From assembly GCF_024972775.1 (NCBI RefSeq), contig NZ_CP092282.1, positions 471,001-535,000 of the forward strand: 64,000 nucleotides of DNA, written 5' to 3'. The notes below the pieces were generated by a model. The model saw only the letters and a program-made list of their open reading frames with translations. It was not told the DNA's origin and searched no databases. This stretch comes from Dehalobacter sp. DCM (lineage in GTDB: Bacteria > Bacillota > Desulfitobacteriia > Desulfitobacteriales > Syntrophobotulaceae). Shown piece by piece: positions 36,201 through 45,105 of the stretch. The position numbers and the translations under genes were made by a program. Within the stretch, counting starts at the first letter, position 1; every line of letters begins with the position of its first letter.

Positions 36201-36830
36201 TTGGAGATTCGTGGTGCCGGCAATTTTATCGGCGGAGAACAACACGGACATTTAGCAGCCATTGGCTTCAGTCTTTATGTCAAAATGTTAAAAGAGGCCG
36301 TCCAGCAGCTTCGGGGTGAGGCCGTCGAAGAAACGATTGAACCCGCTATTGAACTTCAAGTTAAAGCACTGCTTCCGGACGAATATATTGTAGATAAACA
36401 AATTAAGGCGACATTGTATCAACGCATGCTTGGCTTATCCAACGAAGAAGCTCTGCATGATATCCTTGATGAATTGATCGATCGGTTTGGGACACCGCCA
36501 GAGGAAGTAGAAAACCTGATTAAAGTTATTCAGATTAGAATAAAAGCGAAACACATGCGTTTGGAGCAGATCATTCAGCATAAACAGAGTATATCCGTGC
36601 GATTTGCTACCGATCCGGGGATAACCGGGGCCCAACTGATGAGTATGGCATCTCAATTCCCCTATCCGTTATCTTTTGCCGCTGTAGAAAACGGCAAGCT
36701 GGAATTAAATATCCGCCTGAGAATACTTAATACGGAAGATATCTTTAAAGCCATCATCAAGCTGTTGACAGTACTGGAGGAATATGTTGCCCAACAAACA
36801 ACAACGGAAGCGGCTCCAACAACAGGTTAA
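33264..36830 (+). CDS. mfd: Transcription-repair coupling factor Mfd
   Basis: About 1188 residues. Mfd removes RNA polymerase stalled at lesions and recruits UvrA. The start is the ATG at 33264 ([11 protein letters not shown]) with GGGAGGG upstream; an ATG at 33246 overlaps that site. In order: UvrB-like N-terminal domains ([35 protein letters not shown]), the RNAP-interacting CarD-like domain ([15 protein letters not shown]), the RecG-like translocase with Walker [12 protein letters not shown] and DEEQRFG, and the TRCF C-terminal domain. It looks intact. A pair of 20-base near repeats lies in the leader. Confidence 0.97.
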   Translation: MPTINDFLYKGFDIGEINAALSRKETPQMVYNITGSQKAAFAGQLVGSKQQSLIITYTDEQAQNWVNDLETWLPDYDILLFPSTDWLPFEVLSRSHESTAERIRVLSSLMHNNEQSGRGKIVVAPVQAIIKKLLQPNVWSKHCVQLKVGEQYTLSDIMLLFVEAGYERVETIEGKGQFALRGGILDIAPYDRDPIRVEFFDEEVDSIRVFDLETQKSQESIPDVWIVPVHEYVVSKEEQHNLKWEVRAKARKAVGRLQRLERYDAAHKLHKKVEHIIERLDTGILNESIYPYLALLPDEYVPFFEWLNPDCLVFLDEPLRLKEQLDFHYSQRMAEFADNLEKGEEFVNPDKLFIGFEDLLASRQRPLIGLSNLLREITGFKPKRVTNLTARPLAGYAKTSMLVEEIERWQSSGYTIALFAGNAEQAQRLVQGMKDRGITAGLFSLCGNITPGGVSVYPLSISQGFELPVSKLITFTETEIYRRERKQQPKPKKAQKETDIMAFSDLKPGDFVVHFYHGIGKFTGIETITVDNIQKDYFAIKYAGEDKLYVPLDQLQLLQKYLGTDDSSAPKLNKLNGNEWNKAKAKAHSAVKEMAIDLLALYAKREKAVGFAFPEDNQWQREFEQRFPYEETPDQLQSITEVKQDMMKTRPMDRLLCGDVGYGKTEVALRAAFKAVLCGKQVAVMVPTTILAQQHYNTFRERFMDYPVKVDMLSRFRTPKEQKHIIQSLQDGTLDIVVGTHRLLSDGVSFKDLGLLIVDEEQRFGVAHKEKIKTLKTNVDVLTLSATPIPRTLHMSLVGLRDMSIIATPPEDRFPVQTFVAEFNGEMVRDAIRRELNRGGQVFYVHNRVESLDKVVRLLNSLIPEARCGVVHGQMSETQLEREMMSFLDKDKDILVCTTIIETGLDMPNVNTLIVDEADKFGLSQLYQLRGRVGRSNRKAYAYFLYPPQKVLTEEAEKRLSTIREFTEFGSGFKIAMRDLEIRGAGNFIGGEQHGHLAAIGFSLYVKMLKEAVQQLRGEAVEETIEPAIELQVKALLPDEYIVDKQIKATLYQRMLGLSNEEALHDILDELIDRFGTPPEEVENLIKVIQIRIKAKHMRLEQIIQHKQSISVRFATDPGITGAQLMSMASQFPYPLSFAAVENGKLELNIRLRILNTEDIFKAIIKLLTVLEEYVAQQTTTEAAPTTG

Positions 36831-36859
36831 TTGCTTATAAACCACTTAATTGGTATAAT
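36831..36859 (+). promoter_or_regulatory. Sigma-A promoter of the prsA-like gene
   Basis: TTGCTT (36831-36836) and TATAAT (36854-36859) are 17 bases apart, with a TG extension before the -10. It starts right after the mfd stop codon. Confidence 0.65.
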
Positions 36860-36899
36860 GACGTCATGACGTTATGCGGAGTGAAAGGGAGAATGTTAT

Positions 36900-37835
36900 A
36901 TGAAAAAATATACAATCGCATTAATCATAGTCATTAGTACATTTTTATGGCTAAGCGGTTGCGCCAGCCAGAACAATTACGCCATTAAAGTGAATGGAAA
37001 AAGTGTTTCTAAGACCGTCTACGAGGAAAAATTAAATGCCAGTAAAGCCTACTATGAAAAACAAGGTATGGATTTTACCACAGACGAAGGTAAAAAAAGT
37101 TTAGAAACCATAAAAAGTTCTGTTTTAGAAAATATGATCTTAAATGAACTGATCCGACAGGAAGTAGAGAAGAACAAATGGGATCGCTCAGCGCCCGAAG
37201 TAACAGCACAAATAGACGACCTCAAGGCACAACTGAAAGACGCGGGGAATGACTATGAGACATTCCTCAAAGAACAAGGTATGACCGAGGATGAGGTTTC
37301 GTATTACTATACGTTTACGTATAACATTGGAAAAGATGTTGCCGTTTCAGACGAGGAAATCAAACAGTATTTCGATACCCATTATTCCTCGTACGGCGGT
37401 CAGGATGAGCAGGTCCGCGCCAGCCATATACTCGTTGCCACAGAAGCAGAGGCCGTTCAAATTATCAAAGACCTCAATGCCGGCGCCGACTTTGCGGCAT
37501 TAGCTAAAGAAAAGTCCAGTGATGGAAGTGCCGCAGATGGCGGCGATCTTGGCTACTTTAACCGAGGCGATATGGTTGCTGAATTTGAAAATGAAGCATT
37601 TAGCCTAAACGTAGATACATGGTCGCAGACGCCGGTAAAAACGCGGTTTGGTTATCATGTTATCTTGGTTGTCGATCATAAAGAACCTGTTGTGCCAGAC
37701 TTTGAAAAGGTAAAGACAAAGGTAGCCGAGGACGCCTTAGCGAATGCTCAGAATCTGAAAATTCAAAGTTATTATTCTGATCTGAAACAAAATGCCGATG
37801 TTGTATACGCGGAGGACTTAAAGCCTGCTGAATAA
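36900..37835 (+). CDS. prsA: PrsA-like peptidylprolyl isomerase lipoprotein
   Basis: 311 residues. A lipoprotein signal ends in LSGC with Cys21 as the lipidated residue, so it should sit outside the membrane. A SurA/PrsA-type N-terminal region precedes a parvulin (PpiC) domain: [42 protein letters not shown] and RFGYHVILV. It should help fold secreted proteins. Synteny places it where B. subtilis has mfd-spoVT. Its own promoter and a strong terminator make it monocistronic. The gene name is by family, not by proven orthology. Confidence 0.88.
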   Translation: MKKYTIALIIVISTFLWLSGCASQNNYAIKVNGKSVSKTVYEEKLNASKAYYEKQGMDFTTDEGKKSLETIKSSVLENMILNELIRQEVEKNKWDRSAPEVTAQIDDLKAQLKDAGNDYETFLKEQGMTEDEVSYYYTFTYNIGKDVAVSDEEIKQYFDTHYSSYGGQDEQVRASHILVATEAEAVQIIKDLNAGADFAALAKEKSSDGSAADGGDLGYFNRGDMVAEFENEAFSLNVDTWSQTPVKTRFGYHVILVVDHKEPVVPDFEKVKTKVAEDALANAQNLKIQSYYSDLKQNADVVYAEDLKPAE

Positions 37836-37866
37836 ATGTAAATCAAATACGTTGAACAGAAATATC

Positions 37867-37914
37867 GAGGTGCACAGCGAACTCTAAACCATACGCTGTG
37901 CACCTCATTTAATT
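37867..37914 (+). terminator. Intrinsic terminator of the prsA-like gene
   Basis: GAGGTGCACAGCG (37867-37879) pairs perfectly with CGCTGTGCACCTC (37894-37906), followed by ATTTAATT. Confidence 0.8.
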
Positions 37915-37948
37915 ATAAAACATTCTTTTTTGTGTTATGGAAAAATAT

Positions 37949-37978
37949 GAATAATAAAACAAGTCAAGATATATACTA
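37949..37978 (+). promoter_or_regulatory. Candidate sigma-G promoter of spoVT
   Basis: GAATA (37949-37953) and TATACTA (37972-37978), 18 bases apart, fit the forespore sigma-G pattern (GHATR, then CATWMTA). spoVT is sigma-G-dependent in B. subtilis. The promoter ends 40 bases before the start codon. Confidence 0.55.
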
Positions 37979-38018
37979 AGATTGAATTAGTTGCTTTGGA
38001 AAAAGGAGGGAGAACTTA

Positions 38019-38567
38019 GTGAAAGCAACCGGAATTGTCAGAAGAATAGATGATCTTGGACGGGTAGTTATTCCTAAAGAAATCCGCCGGACTTTACGGA
38101 TAAGAGAAGGCGATCCGCTGGAGATTTTTGTGGACAGAGAAGGGGAAGTGATACTTAAGAAATATTCACCGATCGGTGAATTAGGGGATTTTGCCAAAGA
38201 ATACGCAGATTCCTTATTTGAAGCAACAGGACATATTGCCTGCATTGGAGACAGAGATGTCATCATCGCCGTATCAGGCGCTTCAAAGAAAGAGTTCTTG
38301 AACAAATCTCTCGGGGCAATTGCTGAGCAAGCAATGGAAGACAGGAAGACGATTTTTAATTCAGGCGAATCTTCTGTTTTGAAAGAGGCAGAGGGTGACG
38401 ACAAAACCAAAGTGTATAGCCAGGTCATAGCTCCGATTATCTCGGAAGGGGACCCAATTGGTGTCGTGATACTTATGTCCAAAGAACCCAATGTAAAAAT
38501 GGGCGATCTTGAAACGAAGCTTGTTGAGACTGCCGCTGGTTTTCTAGCCAAACAGATGGAACAGTGA
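38019..38567 (+). CDS. spoVT: Stage V sporulation protein T
   Basis: 182 residues. The N-terminal AbrB-type swapped-hairpin DNA-binding domain reads MKATGIVRRIDDLGRVVIPK and EIRRTLRIREGDPLEIF; the C-terminal GAF-like domain follows from about residue 60. SpoVT tunes late forespore gene expression under sigma-G. The start is a GTG at 38019 with AGGAGGGAG upstream. Length agrees with the B. subtilis protein. Confidence 0.97.
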   Translation: MKATGIVRRIDDLGRVVIPKEIRRTLRIREGDPLEIFVDREGEVILKKYSPIGELGDFAKEYADSLFEATGHIACIGDRDVIIAVSGASKKEFLNKSLGAIAEQAMEDRKTIFNSGESSVLKEAEGDDKTKVYSQVIAPIISEGDPIGVVILMSKEPNVKMGDLETKLVETAAGFLAKQMEQ

Positions 38568-38664
38568 CCGTTAATAGAAATGAATGGGTATAAAAGAACT
38601 GTTGACGTTAAGTTGACAGTTCTTTATCATTGAAGAATCAGTAAACATCGCAGGAGGAGTACCC

Positions 38665-39846
38665 ATGAAACCGATCATACATATTTTGGGTCTTGGTTTG
38701 GAAGATTTGGACAGCCTGTCTCTGGCAGTCTATAAGATGTTAAAACAGGTTAATCATATATGGTTGTGGTCAGACGATCATCCTGCAGCCAAAAACATTA
38801 TACGGGAAGAGTTTCCTTGTGAAGTCTTATTTGGAGAGGAAAGCCAAAGGGACGGAGAAGCCAATATCGATGATCAGCTGTCTATAGCAGCGGAAAAAAT
38901 CAAGACGACAAATGACCTCAAGGAGATCGTGCTCGCTTTGCCGGGATTTCCTATTGCCGAGGGCAAAATTATTTCCGGATTGAAGGAAAGACTCCACACG
39001 ATCTATGATATTGATACACAGTTGCTGGTTGCGCCGGGCAGCATGGAAAAACTCACGGCTATTATGGCAGAATTACGCTCGGAGTGGGGATGTCCTTGGG
39101 ATAAAGAGCAAAGTCACCACACGTTAAAGAAGTATCTGGTTGAAGAGACCTATGAAGTCATCGATGCAATTGATTCCCAGAATATGAATAATTTTTGTGA
39201 AGAATTGGGAGACTTACTATTACAGATAGTTTTTCATTCTCAAATTGCCAGTGAATCCGGGCTCTTTACTATCCAGCATGTTATGCAAAGCATTACAGAA
39301 AAATTGATACGACGGCATCCGCATGTTTTTGGAACAGTACAGGTAGAATCCAGTCGGGAAGTCTTAGTCCACTGGGATGCAATTAAGAAAGCTGAAAAGG
39401 CGGGGTCTGAGCAGATGACATCATCTGACAACGATACGAAGCGGTTTTTCGATATGCCTCAGGGGCTCCCGGCACTCATGCTGGCAGATAAGACACAGAA
39501 GAAGGCGGCCAAAGTCGGCTTTGACTGGGATATCGTCGATGGTCCACTGGAAAAAATCCAAGAAGAACTAACTGAACTAAAAGCGGAAATCGATAACGGG
39601 GATAAGAATAACCCAAGACTGAAAGAAGAATTGGGGGATGTATTGTTTTCAATCGTCAATCTCTCCCGTTTTTTGGAGATCGACGCAGAGGAGGCGCTTA
39701 GACTCGGGACATCGAAATTTCAAAAAAGATTCACCACCATATTAGCTAAAATGACTTCGGATGGAACGGAGAAGGGAAAATATGACCTAAATATGATGAA
39801 TTTTTATTGGGATCAGGTAAAAAGTGAAGAAAAATCTGGGGTTTGA
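38665..39846 (+). CDS. mazG: YabN/MazG-type nucleoside triphosphate pyrophosphohydrolase with reduced N-terminal domain
   Basis: 393 residues against about 490 for B. subtilis YabN. The C-terminal two thirds hold tandem MazG domains: RSEWGCPWDKEQSH, the metal site EETYEVIDAI with EELGDLLLQIVFH, then a second EELGDVLFSIVNLSRFL. The N-terminal part starts like a tetrapyrrole methylase (IIHILGLGLEDLDSLSL) but is only about 120 residues long instead of about 220, and the usual methylase GxGxG-PxTx blocks are missing. The methylase part is thus probably non-catalytic. Position between spoVT and hup/rqcP fits yabN. Confidence 0.9.
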   Translation: MKPIIHILGLGLEDLDSLSLAVYKMLKQVNHIWLWSDDHPAAKNIIREEFPCEVLFGEESQRDGEANIDDQLSIAAEKIKTTNDLKEIVLALPGFPIAEGKIISGLKERLHTIYDIDTQLLVAPGSMEKLTAIMAELRSEWGCPWDKEQSHHTLKKYLVEETYEVIDAIDSQNMNNFCEELGDLLLQIVFHSQIASESGLFTIQHVMQSITEKLIRRHPHVFGTVQVESSREVLVHWDAIKKAEKAGSEQMTSSDNDTKRFFDMPQGLPALMLADKTQKKAAKVGFDWDIVDGPLEKIQEELTELKAEIDNGDKNNPRLKEELGDVLFSIVNLSRFLEIDAEEALRLGTSKFQKRFTTILAKMTSDGTEKGKYDLNMMNFYWDQVKSEEKSGV

Positions 39847-39930
39847 GGTTTATTTTAGCATAATGAAGAAGGAGAAACCATTTTCATAGCGAATATAGTT
39901 TTATTACTTTTTTATATTGGAGGGAGACTT

Positions 39931-40203
39931 TTGAATAAAGCGGAACTCGTTGCTGCAGTAGCAGAAAAAACGGAATTTACCAAGAAGGATGCCGAGAAAG
40001 CGGTAGCCGCAGTTTTTGACACGATCAGCCAAGCAATGGCCAGTGGTGAGAAAGTCCAATTAGTTGGATTCGGTACTTTTGAAGTCAAGCAAAGAGAAGA
40101 GCGCGTTGGCAGAAATCCTCAGACTAAAGAGGAAATCGTTATCCCGGCATGCAAAGTACCTGGATTTAAAGCAGGTAAGGCTTTAAAAGAGTCTGTACAG
40201 TAA
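39931..40203 (+). CDS. hup: HU-family DNA-binding protein
   Basis: 90 residues, standard HU. TTG start at 39931 (GGAGGG upstream) giving [20 protein letters not shown]; the DNA-wrapping arm [20 protein letters not shown] is intact. Followed by an intrinsic terminator. It sits between mazG and rqcP as in several clostridia. Confidence 0.97.
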   Translation: MNKAELVAAVAEKTEFTKKDAEKAVAAVFDTISQAMASGEKVQLVGFGTFEVKQREERVGRNPQTKEEIVIPACKVPGFKAGKALKESVQ

Positions 40204-40237
40204 TAGTCATTCTTTAAGGTTAGTGGTTATTAATAAA

Positions 40238-40266
40238 GGCCAGGTTCTTCGGAGCCTGGTCTTTTC
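40238..40266 (+). terminator. Intrinsic terminator of hup
   Basis: GGCCAGGTTC and GAGCCTGGTC form a stem around a TTCG tetraloop, followed by TTTTC. Confidence 0.75.
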
Positions 40267-40302
40267 ACTATCATGGTCGCAATTTGGAAAGGGGTACACC
40301 GC

Positions 40303-40560
40303 ATGCGTTTGGATAAATATCTTAAAGTTTCACGATTAATTAAACGTCGGACGGTAGCAAAGGATGTTTGTGAAGGAGAAAAAGTCAGTATTAACGGGAA
40401 AGTGGCAAAACCTTCAGCTGAGATAAAGCCTGGGGACACGATTACGATCAATATGCGGAATCATGTTCTGGAGGTCAAGGTCTTAGCGACACCTCCCAGT
40501 GTCCGCGCTGAAGACGCGGAATCGCTTTACCACGTGCTTAAAGATGAAAAGAATGAATAA
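40303..40560 (+). CDS. rqcP: RqcP (YabO), S4-domain ribosome quality control factor
   Basis: 85 residues. The S4 RNA-binding fold reads MRLDKYLKVSRLIKRRTVAK and INGKVAKPSAEIKPGD, very similar to B. subtilis RqcP, which works with RqcH in C-terminal tailing of stalled nascent chains. The start is the ATG at 40303 (AAAGGGG upstream), not the earlier ATG at 40273. The C-terminus also keeps the LYHVLKDEK tail. Confidence 0.95.
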   Translation: MRLDKYLKVSRLIKRRTVAKDVCEGEKVSINGKVAKPSAEIKPGDTITINMRNHVLEVKVLATPPSVRAEDAESLYHVLKDEKNE

Positions 40561-40621
40561 TGTGTCTAAACCCTCCGTTCTCTGAATAAATATATTTAGA
40601 AAAGATTTGGAGGGGAAGCAC

Positions 40622-40900
40622 ATGGTAAATAAAAGTGATGTCATCCATAAGATTACCATAGAAGAAAGAAAACATTTAGTGATAACGGGTGTCAATCGGG
40701 TCAAGTCTTTCGAACCGAAGGAGATTGTACTCGAGACCAACCGCGGCGGGGTGACGATCAAAGGACGTGACTTGAGTGTCCATAATTTAAACCTCGAACA
40801 GTCCGAACTGGAAATAGAAGGGCAAATCGATGTGGTGACCTATGCCGTCAGTAGTACCGGAGAGTCCTCAAAGGGAGTCTGGCAGAGGATTTTTAAATAG
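40622..40900 (+). CDS. yabP: Sporulation protein YabP
   Basis: 92 residues. Conserved ITIEERKHLVITGVNRVKSF and TNRGGVTIKGRDLSVHNLNL define YabP. It is made in the mother cell under sigma-E in B. subtilis and acts in cortex formation with YabQ. GGAGGGG precedes the ATG at 40622 by six bases; an ATG at 40607 lies before the site and is not used. Confidence 0.94.
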   Translation: MVNKSDVIHKITIEERKHLVITGVNRVKSFEPKEIVLETNRGGVTIKGRDLSVHNLNLEQSELEIEGQIDVVTYAVSSTGESSKGVWQRIFK

Positions 40901-40970
40901 CTGCGCTTGCATCCTGCACGAACAAAGTATCATGCGGTAAAAGGCATCCTGTGTTAAGAGGGGAGCGTAG

Positions 40971-41474
40971 TTGGAAATTAACGAATTTGCGGTATTGATG
41001 ATTATCGTTGTCAGTGGCATGGCTGTGGGTTTATGTTTTGATTTTTACCGGATCGTACGCTGGAAATTAAAATTAAATAAAGTATTCACATTCCTATTTG
41101 ATGTGCTTTTTGCTATTTTTGCACTTGGTCTAATTTATTTTTTTGCCCAAAAAGCAAATTACCTGGAACTTCGATTTTATCTTTTTATCGGGAGTCTCGT
41201 TGGATTACTCCTTTATTTAGTCATCTTTAGCCGTATTGTAAATAAGATTCTGCAATTTATATTCCGTATATTGGCTATGGTAAAACAGTCCATTTTTAAG
41301 GCGATATCACAATTTATAAGGTTTGTTTACACTTTTTTATCGTGTATTATGCGTTTGCCTTACCGTATACTTCGCTGGGCAGCGCTTCTCCTCTATCGAA
41401 TAGGAGAAGGAATGAGCAAGGATAGTGCTGCCTTCATACGCAGCAGTGTATTCCGACGGATAACAAAACGGTGA
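40971..41474 (+). CDS. yabQ: Spore cortex biosynthesis membrane protein YabQ
   Basis: 167 residues from a TTG at 40971. Three to four hydrophobic segments, for example FAVLMIIVVSGMAVGLCFDF and FYLFIGSLVGLLLYLVIFS, with the YabQ-typical CFDFYRIVRW after the first. Needed for spore cortex in B. subtilis and located in the mother-cell-side outer forespore membrane. The C-terminal tail is basic. It follows yabP with a 70-base gap. Confidence 0.92.
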   Translation: MEINEFAVLMIIVVSGMAVGLCFDFYRIVRWKLKLNKVFTFLFDVLFAIFALGLIYFFAQKANYLELRFYLFIGSLVGLLLYLVIFSRIVNKILQFIFRILAMVKQSIFKAISQFIRFVYTFLSCIMRLPYRILRWAALLLYRIGEGMSKDSAAFIRSSVFRRITKR

Positions 41475-41585
41475 CGCTAGAATGTGACGTACCATTAATC
41501 AAACATTAATCGATTAGCCAAAACAGTGGGATGTCTTGATTTTCAGAAAGTTTAATTATATAATAAAGATACTTGTAATTCTGTA

Positions 41586-41641
41586 CTTATTTTGTATTTA
41601 TTTTGTAATTATTTTGTAAATCATTTTATAATCGTTTTGTA
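41586..41641. repeat. Degenerate tandem repeat of a TTATTTTGTA unit
   Basis: About five copies of a unit close to TTATTTTGTA, spaced 10 to 13 bases apart, lie between yabQ and the next gene. The later copies are less exact (TCATTTTATAA, TCGTTTTGTA). The period is near one DNA helical turn, so bending or repeated binding of a regulator is possible. Confidence 0.6.
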
Positions 41642-41722
41642 CCGGAGACATGACGTGTTGCTGGCCAGCCCATCGGGCAAGTCCCTTTGTTGTTTAAGCG
41701 GTAGTCATGTGTTTCTTCGCAG

Positions 41723-41986
41723 ATGCTTTTTGAGGATACAACCGTGCATTGGGAAATTAGGGGTTTAGAAAAATTAAGTTTTCGGGAAAGACAAGCTGTT
41801 ATGCTCAAGGAAAGCGGACGATCCAGTGAGGATATCGCGGAATTACTAGGCATAAGCAGCAGTTCCGTCTCTACAATGCTTGCGCGTGCTAAATCAAAAG
41901 GCTATCAGATAATCGGTATCATCCAGGATCACGAGTTCGGTCTAAATTTTCCTTTGGAGGATGATAAGGATTATGAAAAACAGTAA
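41723..41986 (+). CDS. Sigma-70 region-4-like helix-turn-helix protein
   Basis: 87 residues. LEKLSFRERQAVMLKESGRS followed by EDIAELLGISSSSVSTML is a region-4/LuxR-type helix-turn-helix, probably a DNA-binding protein. No region 2 is present, so it is not a full sigma factor. The ATG at 41723 has no clear ribosome binding site. The gene overlaps the start of divIC by 14 bases, so it may be translated together with it. B. subtilis lacks a gene in this slot. A tandem repeat lies just upstream. Confidence 0.7.
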   Translation: MLFEDTTVHWEIRGLEKLSFRERQAVMLKESGRSSEDIAELLGISSSSVSTMLARAKSKGYQIIGIIQDHEFGLNFPLEDDKDYEKQ

Positions 41987-42284
41987 AAAGAATATGAAAA
42001 AAAGAAGAAGACGAAGAGTAAATCCTCTTTTTGTTATTGGTCTGGGTATTGCCTTGATGCTGGGTGGGACTTGGTCCTATCAGTTATACAATATAGACCA
42101 ATCAATGGAAAATCAACGAGCTGAACTTATTACTCAAAAGCAACAACTTGCGGCTAAAAATGACGCGCTTCGTAATGAAATAGAGAAATTGAACACACCC
42201 AGTTATGTAGAGCAATTGGCGAGGGAAAAGCTAGGCCTTGTGCGTAAAGGTGAAATTCTTATTGCACCAAAAGAATCGGAATAA
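41973..42284 (+). CDS. divIC: Cell division protein DivIC (FtsB-like)
   Basis: About 103 residues. A very basic N-terminus (KKRRRRRVNP), one membrane segment (LFVIGLGIALMLGGTWSYQL) and a coiled coil (MENQRAELITQKQQLAAKND) ending in EQLAREKLGLVRKGE are the DivIC/FtsB plan. It works in the division septum with FtsL and DivIB. Start at 41973 is preferred over 41961, which touches GGAGG. Confidence 0.92.
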   Translation: MKNSKKNMKKRRRRRVNPLFVIGLGIALMLGGTWSYQLYNIDQSMENQRAELITQKQQLAAKNDALRNEIEKLNTPSYVEQLAREKLGLVRKGEILIAPKESE

Positions 42285-42289
42285 AAAAG

Positions 42290-42320
42290 AAGGCAAAATA
42301 AACACACTTTTGCCTTTTTT
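42290..42320 (+). terminator. Intrinsic terminator of divIC
   Basis: AAGGCAAAA (42290-42298) pairs with TTTTGCCTT (42308-42316), followed by further T residues. Confidence 0.85.
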
Positions 42321-42507
42321 TAGTATATCAGAAAAACTCTAAGTGACTTTCTGTTCCAGAAAGTTTGATTCACGTTCTGACTTACATAAGTTCAGCTATG
42401 GCTGCCGCCTTCGTCTAATGACTTGGCGCCACCAAGGTTCACTTATATCTTGGCGCCGGTAAGTGTTACGTATTTTTCTTAACATTATAATGCTCTGTCT
42501 AGTAGAC

Positions 42508-42590
42508 AATTCTCGAATTAGATACACAAATTACCCCAGAGTAAGGACGCCTGCACAATGCATACGTCAAGCGGAGCACGGATTGCGGAC
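42508..42590. repeat. Interspersed structured repeat, copy D (truncated)
   Basis: Left part of the family only: TCTCGAATTAGATACACAAA, TTACCCCAGAGTAAGG, CGCCTGCACAATGC and the core AAGCGGAGCACGGATTGCGG, after which similarity stops. The right-hand arm is missing. Confidence 0.75.
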
Positions 42591-42731
42591 TTGAAATAAG
42601 CTAAAAAGAAGAAAAGTTAACGTTATTTTTGTCGGTAGGCCGGTGTAATATCACACATATTTGTTGATATCAGCTTAGCCGTTATTATTTTGAAGAAGTA
42701 AGAAATATCATGTCCGGCAGCTGTTACCTCG

Positions 42732-42765
42732 TTAGACACGCTTCGCCGCCTGGACAAGCTATAAT
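42732..42765 (+). promoter_or_regulatory. spoIIE promoter with wide spacing and 0A-like box
   Basis: TATAAT lies at 42760-42765, and TAGACA (one change from TTGACA) at 42733-42738, giving a 21-base spacer. In B. subtilis spoIIE has the same abnormal spacing and is activated by phosphorylated Spo0A. TTAGACA here also differs by one base from the reverse 0A box TTCGACA and overlaps the -35 region as expected for Spo0A activation. Confidence 0.6.
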
Positions 42766-42819
42766 GATTCCATTGGCATTGTAACTTAGATTACAGGACA
42801 TATGGAAGAGGTGGCTTTC

Positions 42820-44937
42820 ATGGCGGAATGGGCAACACTTAAGGCGGAAAAAGTTATACGTCGTTTGTATGATTCGATAGGAATTTATCTCATCATTGCC
42901 TTTATCGGACTACTTGCAGCCCGGGCAAATATTCAGGGCATTTATCCCTTTGCAGCTGCCTTTCTTATTGTATTAGCGCTAGAGAAGAACAAATGGATTC
43001 TGCCGGGACTTGTCGGTGTGATGATTGGTCTTGTCACATTAAAAAATGGGACATTATGCTTGGAGGTCATTCCCGGTATCATTCTGGGGGTTATCGTTGC
43101 CAGAAGACTTGTTGTCGGTAAGGCGAAACTTCTTCTGCTTGCGTTACTGACAGCAGTGATCACGGTGTTGCCCTCACTTTCAATGCTGGCGATTTCGCAT
43201 ACGTTAAGTGCAGACGGAATTATCATCCTCGCTGCACGCTCCGCGCTTGCAGCTGGATTTTCTATTATTTTTTATTTTGCCTTTCAATATTCTGAATGTC
43301 TTTGGAAAGGGAATTTCAGCAGCGAGCAGGGCTTAGTCTGGATTTTAGTGCTTGCCATCTGCTTAAGCGGATTACAAGGACTTGTTATAGGAAAAATCGA
43401 TCTGCAAATTGTCTTTTTAAGTTTTTTCCTGCTCTATATTGCCTATAATCATGGCGCCGGGTCTGCAGCCGGTGCGGGAGCGATTTTAGGATTTTTACTG
43501 AAATGGGATATTGGCGCTGATAATCTTATTGATGCGGGTATCTATACCCTAATTGGATTTATCTGCGGGGGGTTTACACGTTTTGGTAAAATTGGAATCA
43601 GCCTCGCTTTTGGGGCATCGGTGCTCATGCTTTCGTTTTTTGATAACGAAGGATTCCTTTCTTATCACCTCTATTCTTCAGCAGTGGGACTTATCCTGTT
43701 TTTCTTTTTACCCGCAAGAAAAAATGACAAGTCCTTTTTGAAGAAAAAGGTCATGCCTGAAATTGAAACAACAGTGAGTAAAGTAAAGACGCTGGGTGAA
43801 ATCTTTGACCAATTGGCTTTTGGGTTTCAAGCCGCGGGACTGGAATCAAAACTGCAGCCGGAAATCCCGGAGCTGATGAATTTATTGGTTGAAAGGATTT
43901 GTAAGAACTGCCCCAATACGGAGCAGTGTTGGGAGAGAGAGTTTCATCGCACGTATAATTTTATCTACGACGTCTTTGCTTATTCTGAGGAAACCCTTTT
44001 TGTTGATCGGCTGGATCCAAAGGCTGGGCAGGATTCGGAGAGGGCAAGACCAGCCGAGTGGAAAAGGTATTGCAGCCGAATAGATGAAGTTCTTCTGGCC
44101 GTTCGGTTTATTTTAGAGCAGGAGAAGGATAAAGAGGTATGGCAAAAGAGATTGGCCCTGAACAGAGAAGCCTTGGCCGGACAATACCGGGGGGTATCTC
44201 AGGTTATTGGACATTTGGCGCAGGAGCTTCACTCAAAGCATAATGCAGAGGAAGGAAAGCCCCTCGTCTGGTCCCGTAAGCATAAGTTGATACTTGACCT
44301 TGGTGTTGGAACATTTATCAAAAGCGGAAATGGCATCAGCGGTGATAACTTCAACTCAATCTCGCTTTCATCCACTAAAAGTGCATTGATTGTTTGTGAT
44401 GGCATGGGGGCAGGTGAAGAGGCGGCCAGAATGAGTTCTGCCGCATTGACTATTCTGGAACAGCTACTGAGCACCGGGTTTGATCCGGAAGGGGCGATCA
44501 AAGCGCTCAATGCCATTCTTGTCCTGCGTTCTCCGGAGGAGAGTTTTGTTACCATCGATATGGCTGTTCTGGATCTTGAGGCTGAAACCGCGCGACTAAT
44601 AAAAATTGGAGCGGCACCGTCATTCGTTATGAAGCAAGACAGCGTTGAGTCTGTCGAAACGTCAAGTCTGCCTGCAGGTATTCTTAATGATATCGACATC
44701 CCCGTGATTGATATCGAATTTAAGGATGAAACGCTGGTTATTGTTACCGATGGCATTTTAGACGTTGCCAAGGATAAACCTTTTTGGCTTAAGGATTTTC
44801 TGGCCGAAAACAAGAACTGTTCTTCTCAGGAATTGGCGGATAAAATTGTTCATAAAGTTCTCAAAATGTATGGGAATTATGTCGAAGATGATGGCGTTGT
44901 TCTCGTTATAAAGCGAAAAGATCTGGGAAAAAGATAA
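42820..44937 (+). CDS. spoIIE: Stage II sporulation protein E, PP2C-type phosphatase
   Basis: About 705 residues (B. subtilis 827). In order: about ten membrane segments (residues 20-300), a central FtsZ-interacting/regulatory region with a Cys cluster (RICKNCPNTEQCWE), and a C-terminal PP2C phosphatase with IVCDGMGAGEEAARMSS and VIVTDGILDVAKD carrying metal-binding Asp. It dephosphorylates SpoIIAA to switch on sigma-F in the forespore. I start at the ATG at 42820 with AGAGGTGG upstream; the ATG at 42802 is in frame with a weaker site. Confidence 0.96.
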   Translation: MAEWATLKAEKVIRRLYDSIGIYLIIAFIGLLAARANIQGIYPFAAAFLIVLALEKNKWILPGLVGVMIGLVTLKNGTLCLEVIPGIILGVIVARRLVVGKAKLLLLALLTAVITVLPSLSMLAISHTLSADGIIILAARSALAAGFSIIFYFAFQYSECLWKGNFSSEQGLVWILVLAICLSGLQGLVIGKIDLQIVFLSFFLLYIAYNHGAGSAAGAGAILGFLLKWDIGADNLIDAGIYTLIGFICGGFTRFGKIGISLAFGASVLMLSFFDNEGFLSYHLYSSAVGLILFFFLPARKNDKSFLKKKVMPEIETTVSKVKTLGEIFDQLAFGFQAAGLESKLQPEIPELMNLLVERICKNCPNTEQCWEREFHRTYNFIYDVFAYSEETLFVDRLDPKAGQDSERARPAEWKRYCSRIDEVLLAVRFILEQEKDKEVWQKRLALNREALAGQYRGVSQVIGHLAQELHSKHNAEEGKPLVWSRKHKLILDLGVGTFIKSGNGISGDNFNSISLSSTKSALIVCDGMGAGEEAARMSSAALTILEQLLSTGFDPEGAIKALNAILVLRSPEESFVTIDMAVLDLEAETARLIKIGAAPSFVMKQDSVESVETSSLPAGILNDIDIPVIDIEFKDETLVIVTDGILDVAKDKPFWLKDFLAENKNCSSQELADKIVHKVLKMYGNYVEDDGVVLVIKRKDLGKR

Positions 44938-44943
44938 TTCATA

Positions 44944-44966
44944 AAAGTGCACTCTGAGTGCACTTT
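44944..44966 (+). terminator. Hairpin after spoIIE
   Basis: AAAGTGCACT (44944-44953) pairs with AGTGCACTTT (44957-44966) around a three-base loop. The T-run after it is short, so termination may be partial. Confidence 0.55.
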
Positions 44967-45105
44967 CTAAGCTAGTGTTAAGTTTTTTCTTATAAGGTAC
45001 ATACATAACCTGCGAATAAGATAAACGTGTTTCTTTGACAAAATAGACAATTCAATACACAATAATAGGTGAAGTATTTCATCTCTGAAATCAGCGGAGG
45101 GAAAA

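Larger units (their letters stand above)
42285..42819. other. Intergenic region between divIC and spoIIE
   Basis: This 535-base region holds a terminator (42290-42320), a stretch with two CTTGGCGCC repeats (42422-42460) that could form a hairpin, a truncated copy of the interspersed repeat (42508-42590) and the spoIIE promoter. No gene is visible. Confidence 0.6.

Noticed and set aside
42422..42460. GGCGCC-containing stretch as another copy of the interspersed repeat
   Set aside because: It has repeated CTTGGCGCC but lacks the AAGCGGAG core and the GGAT loop.
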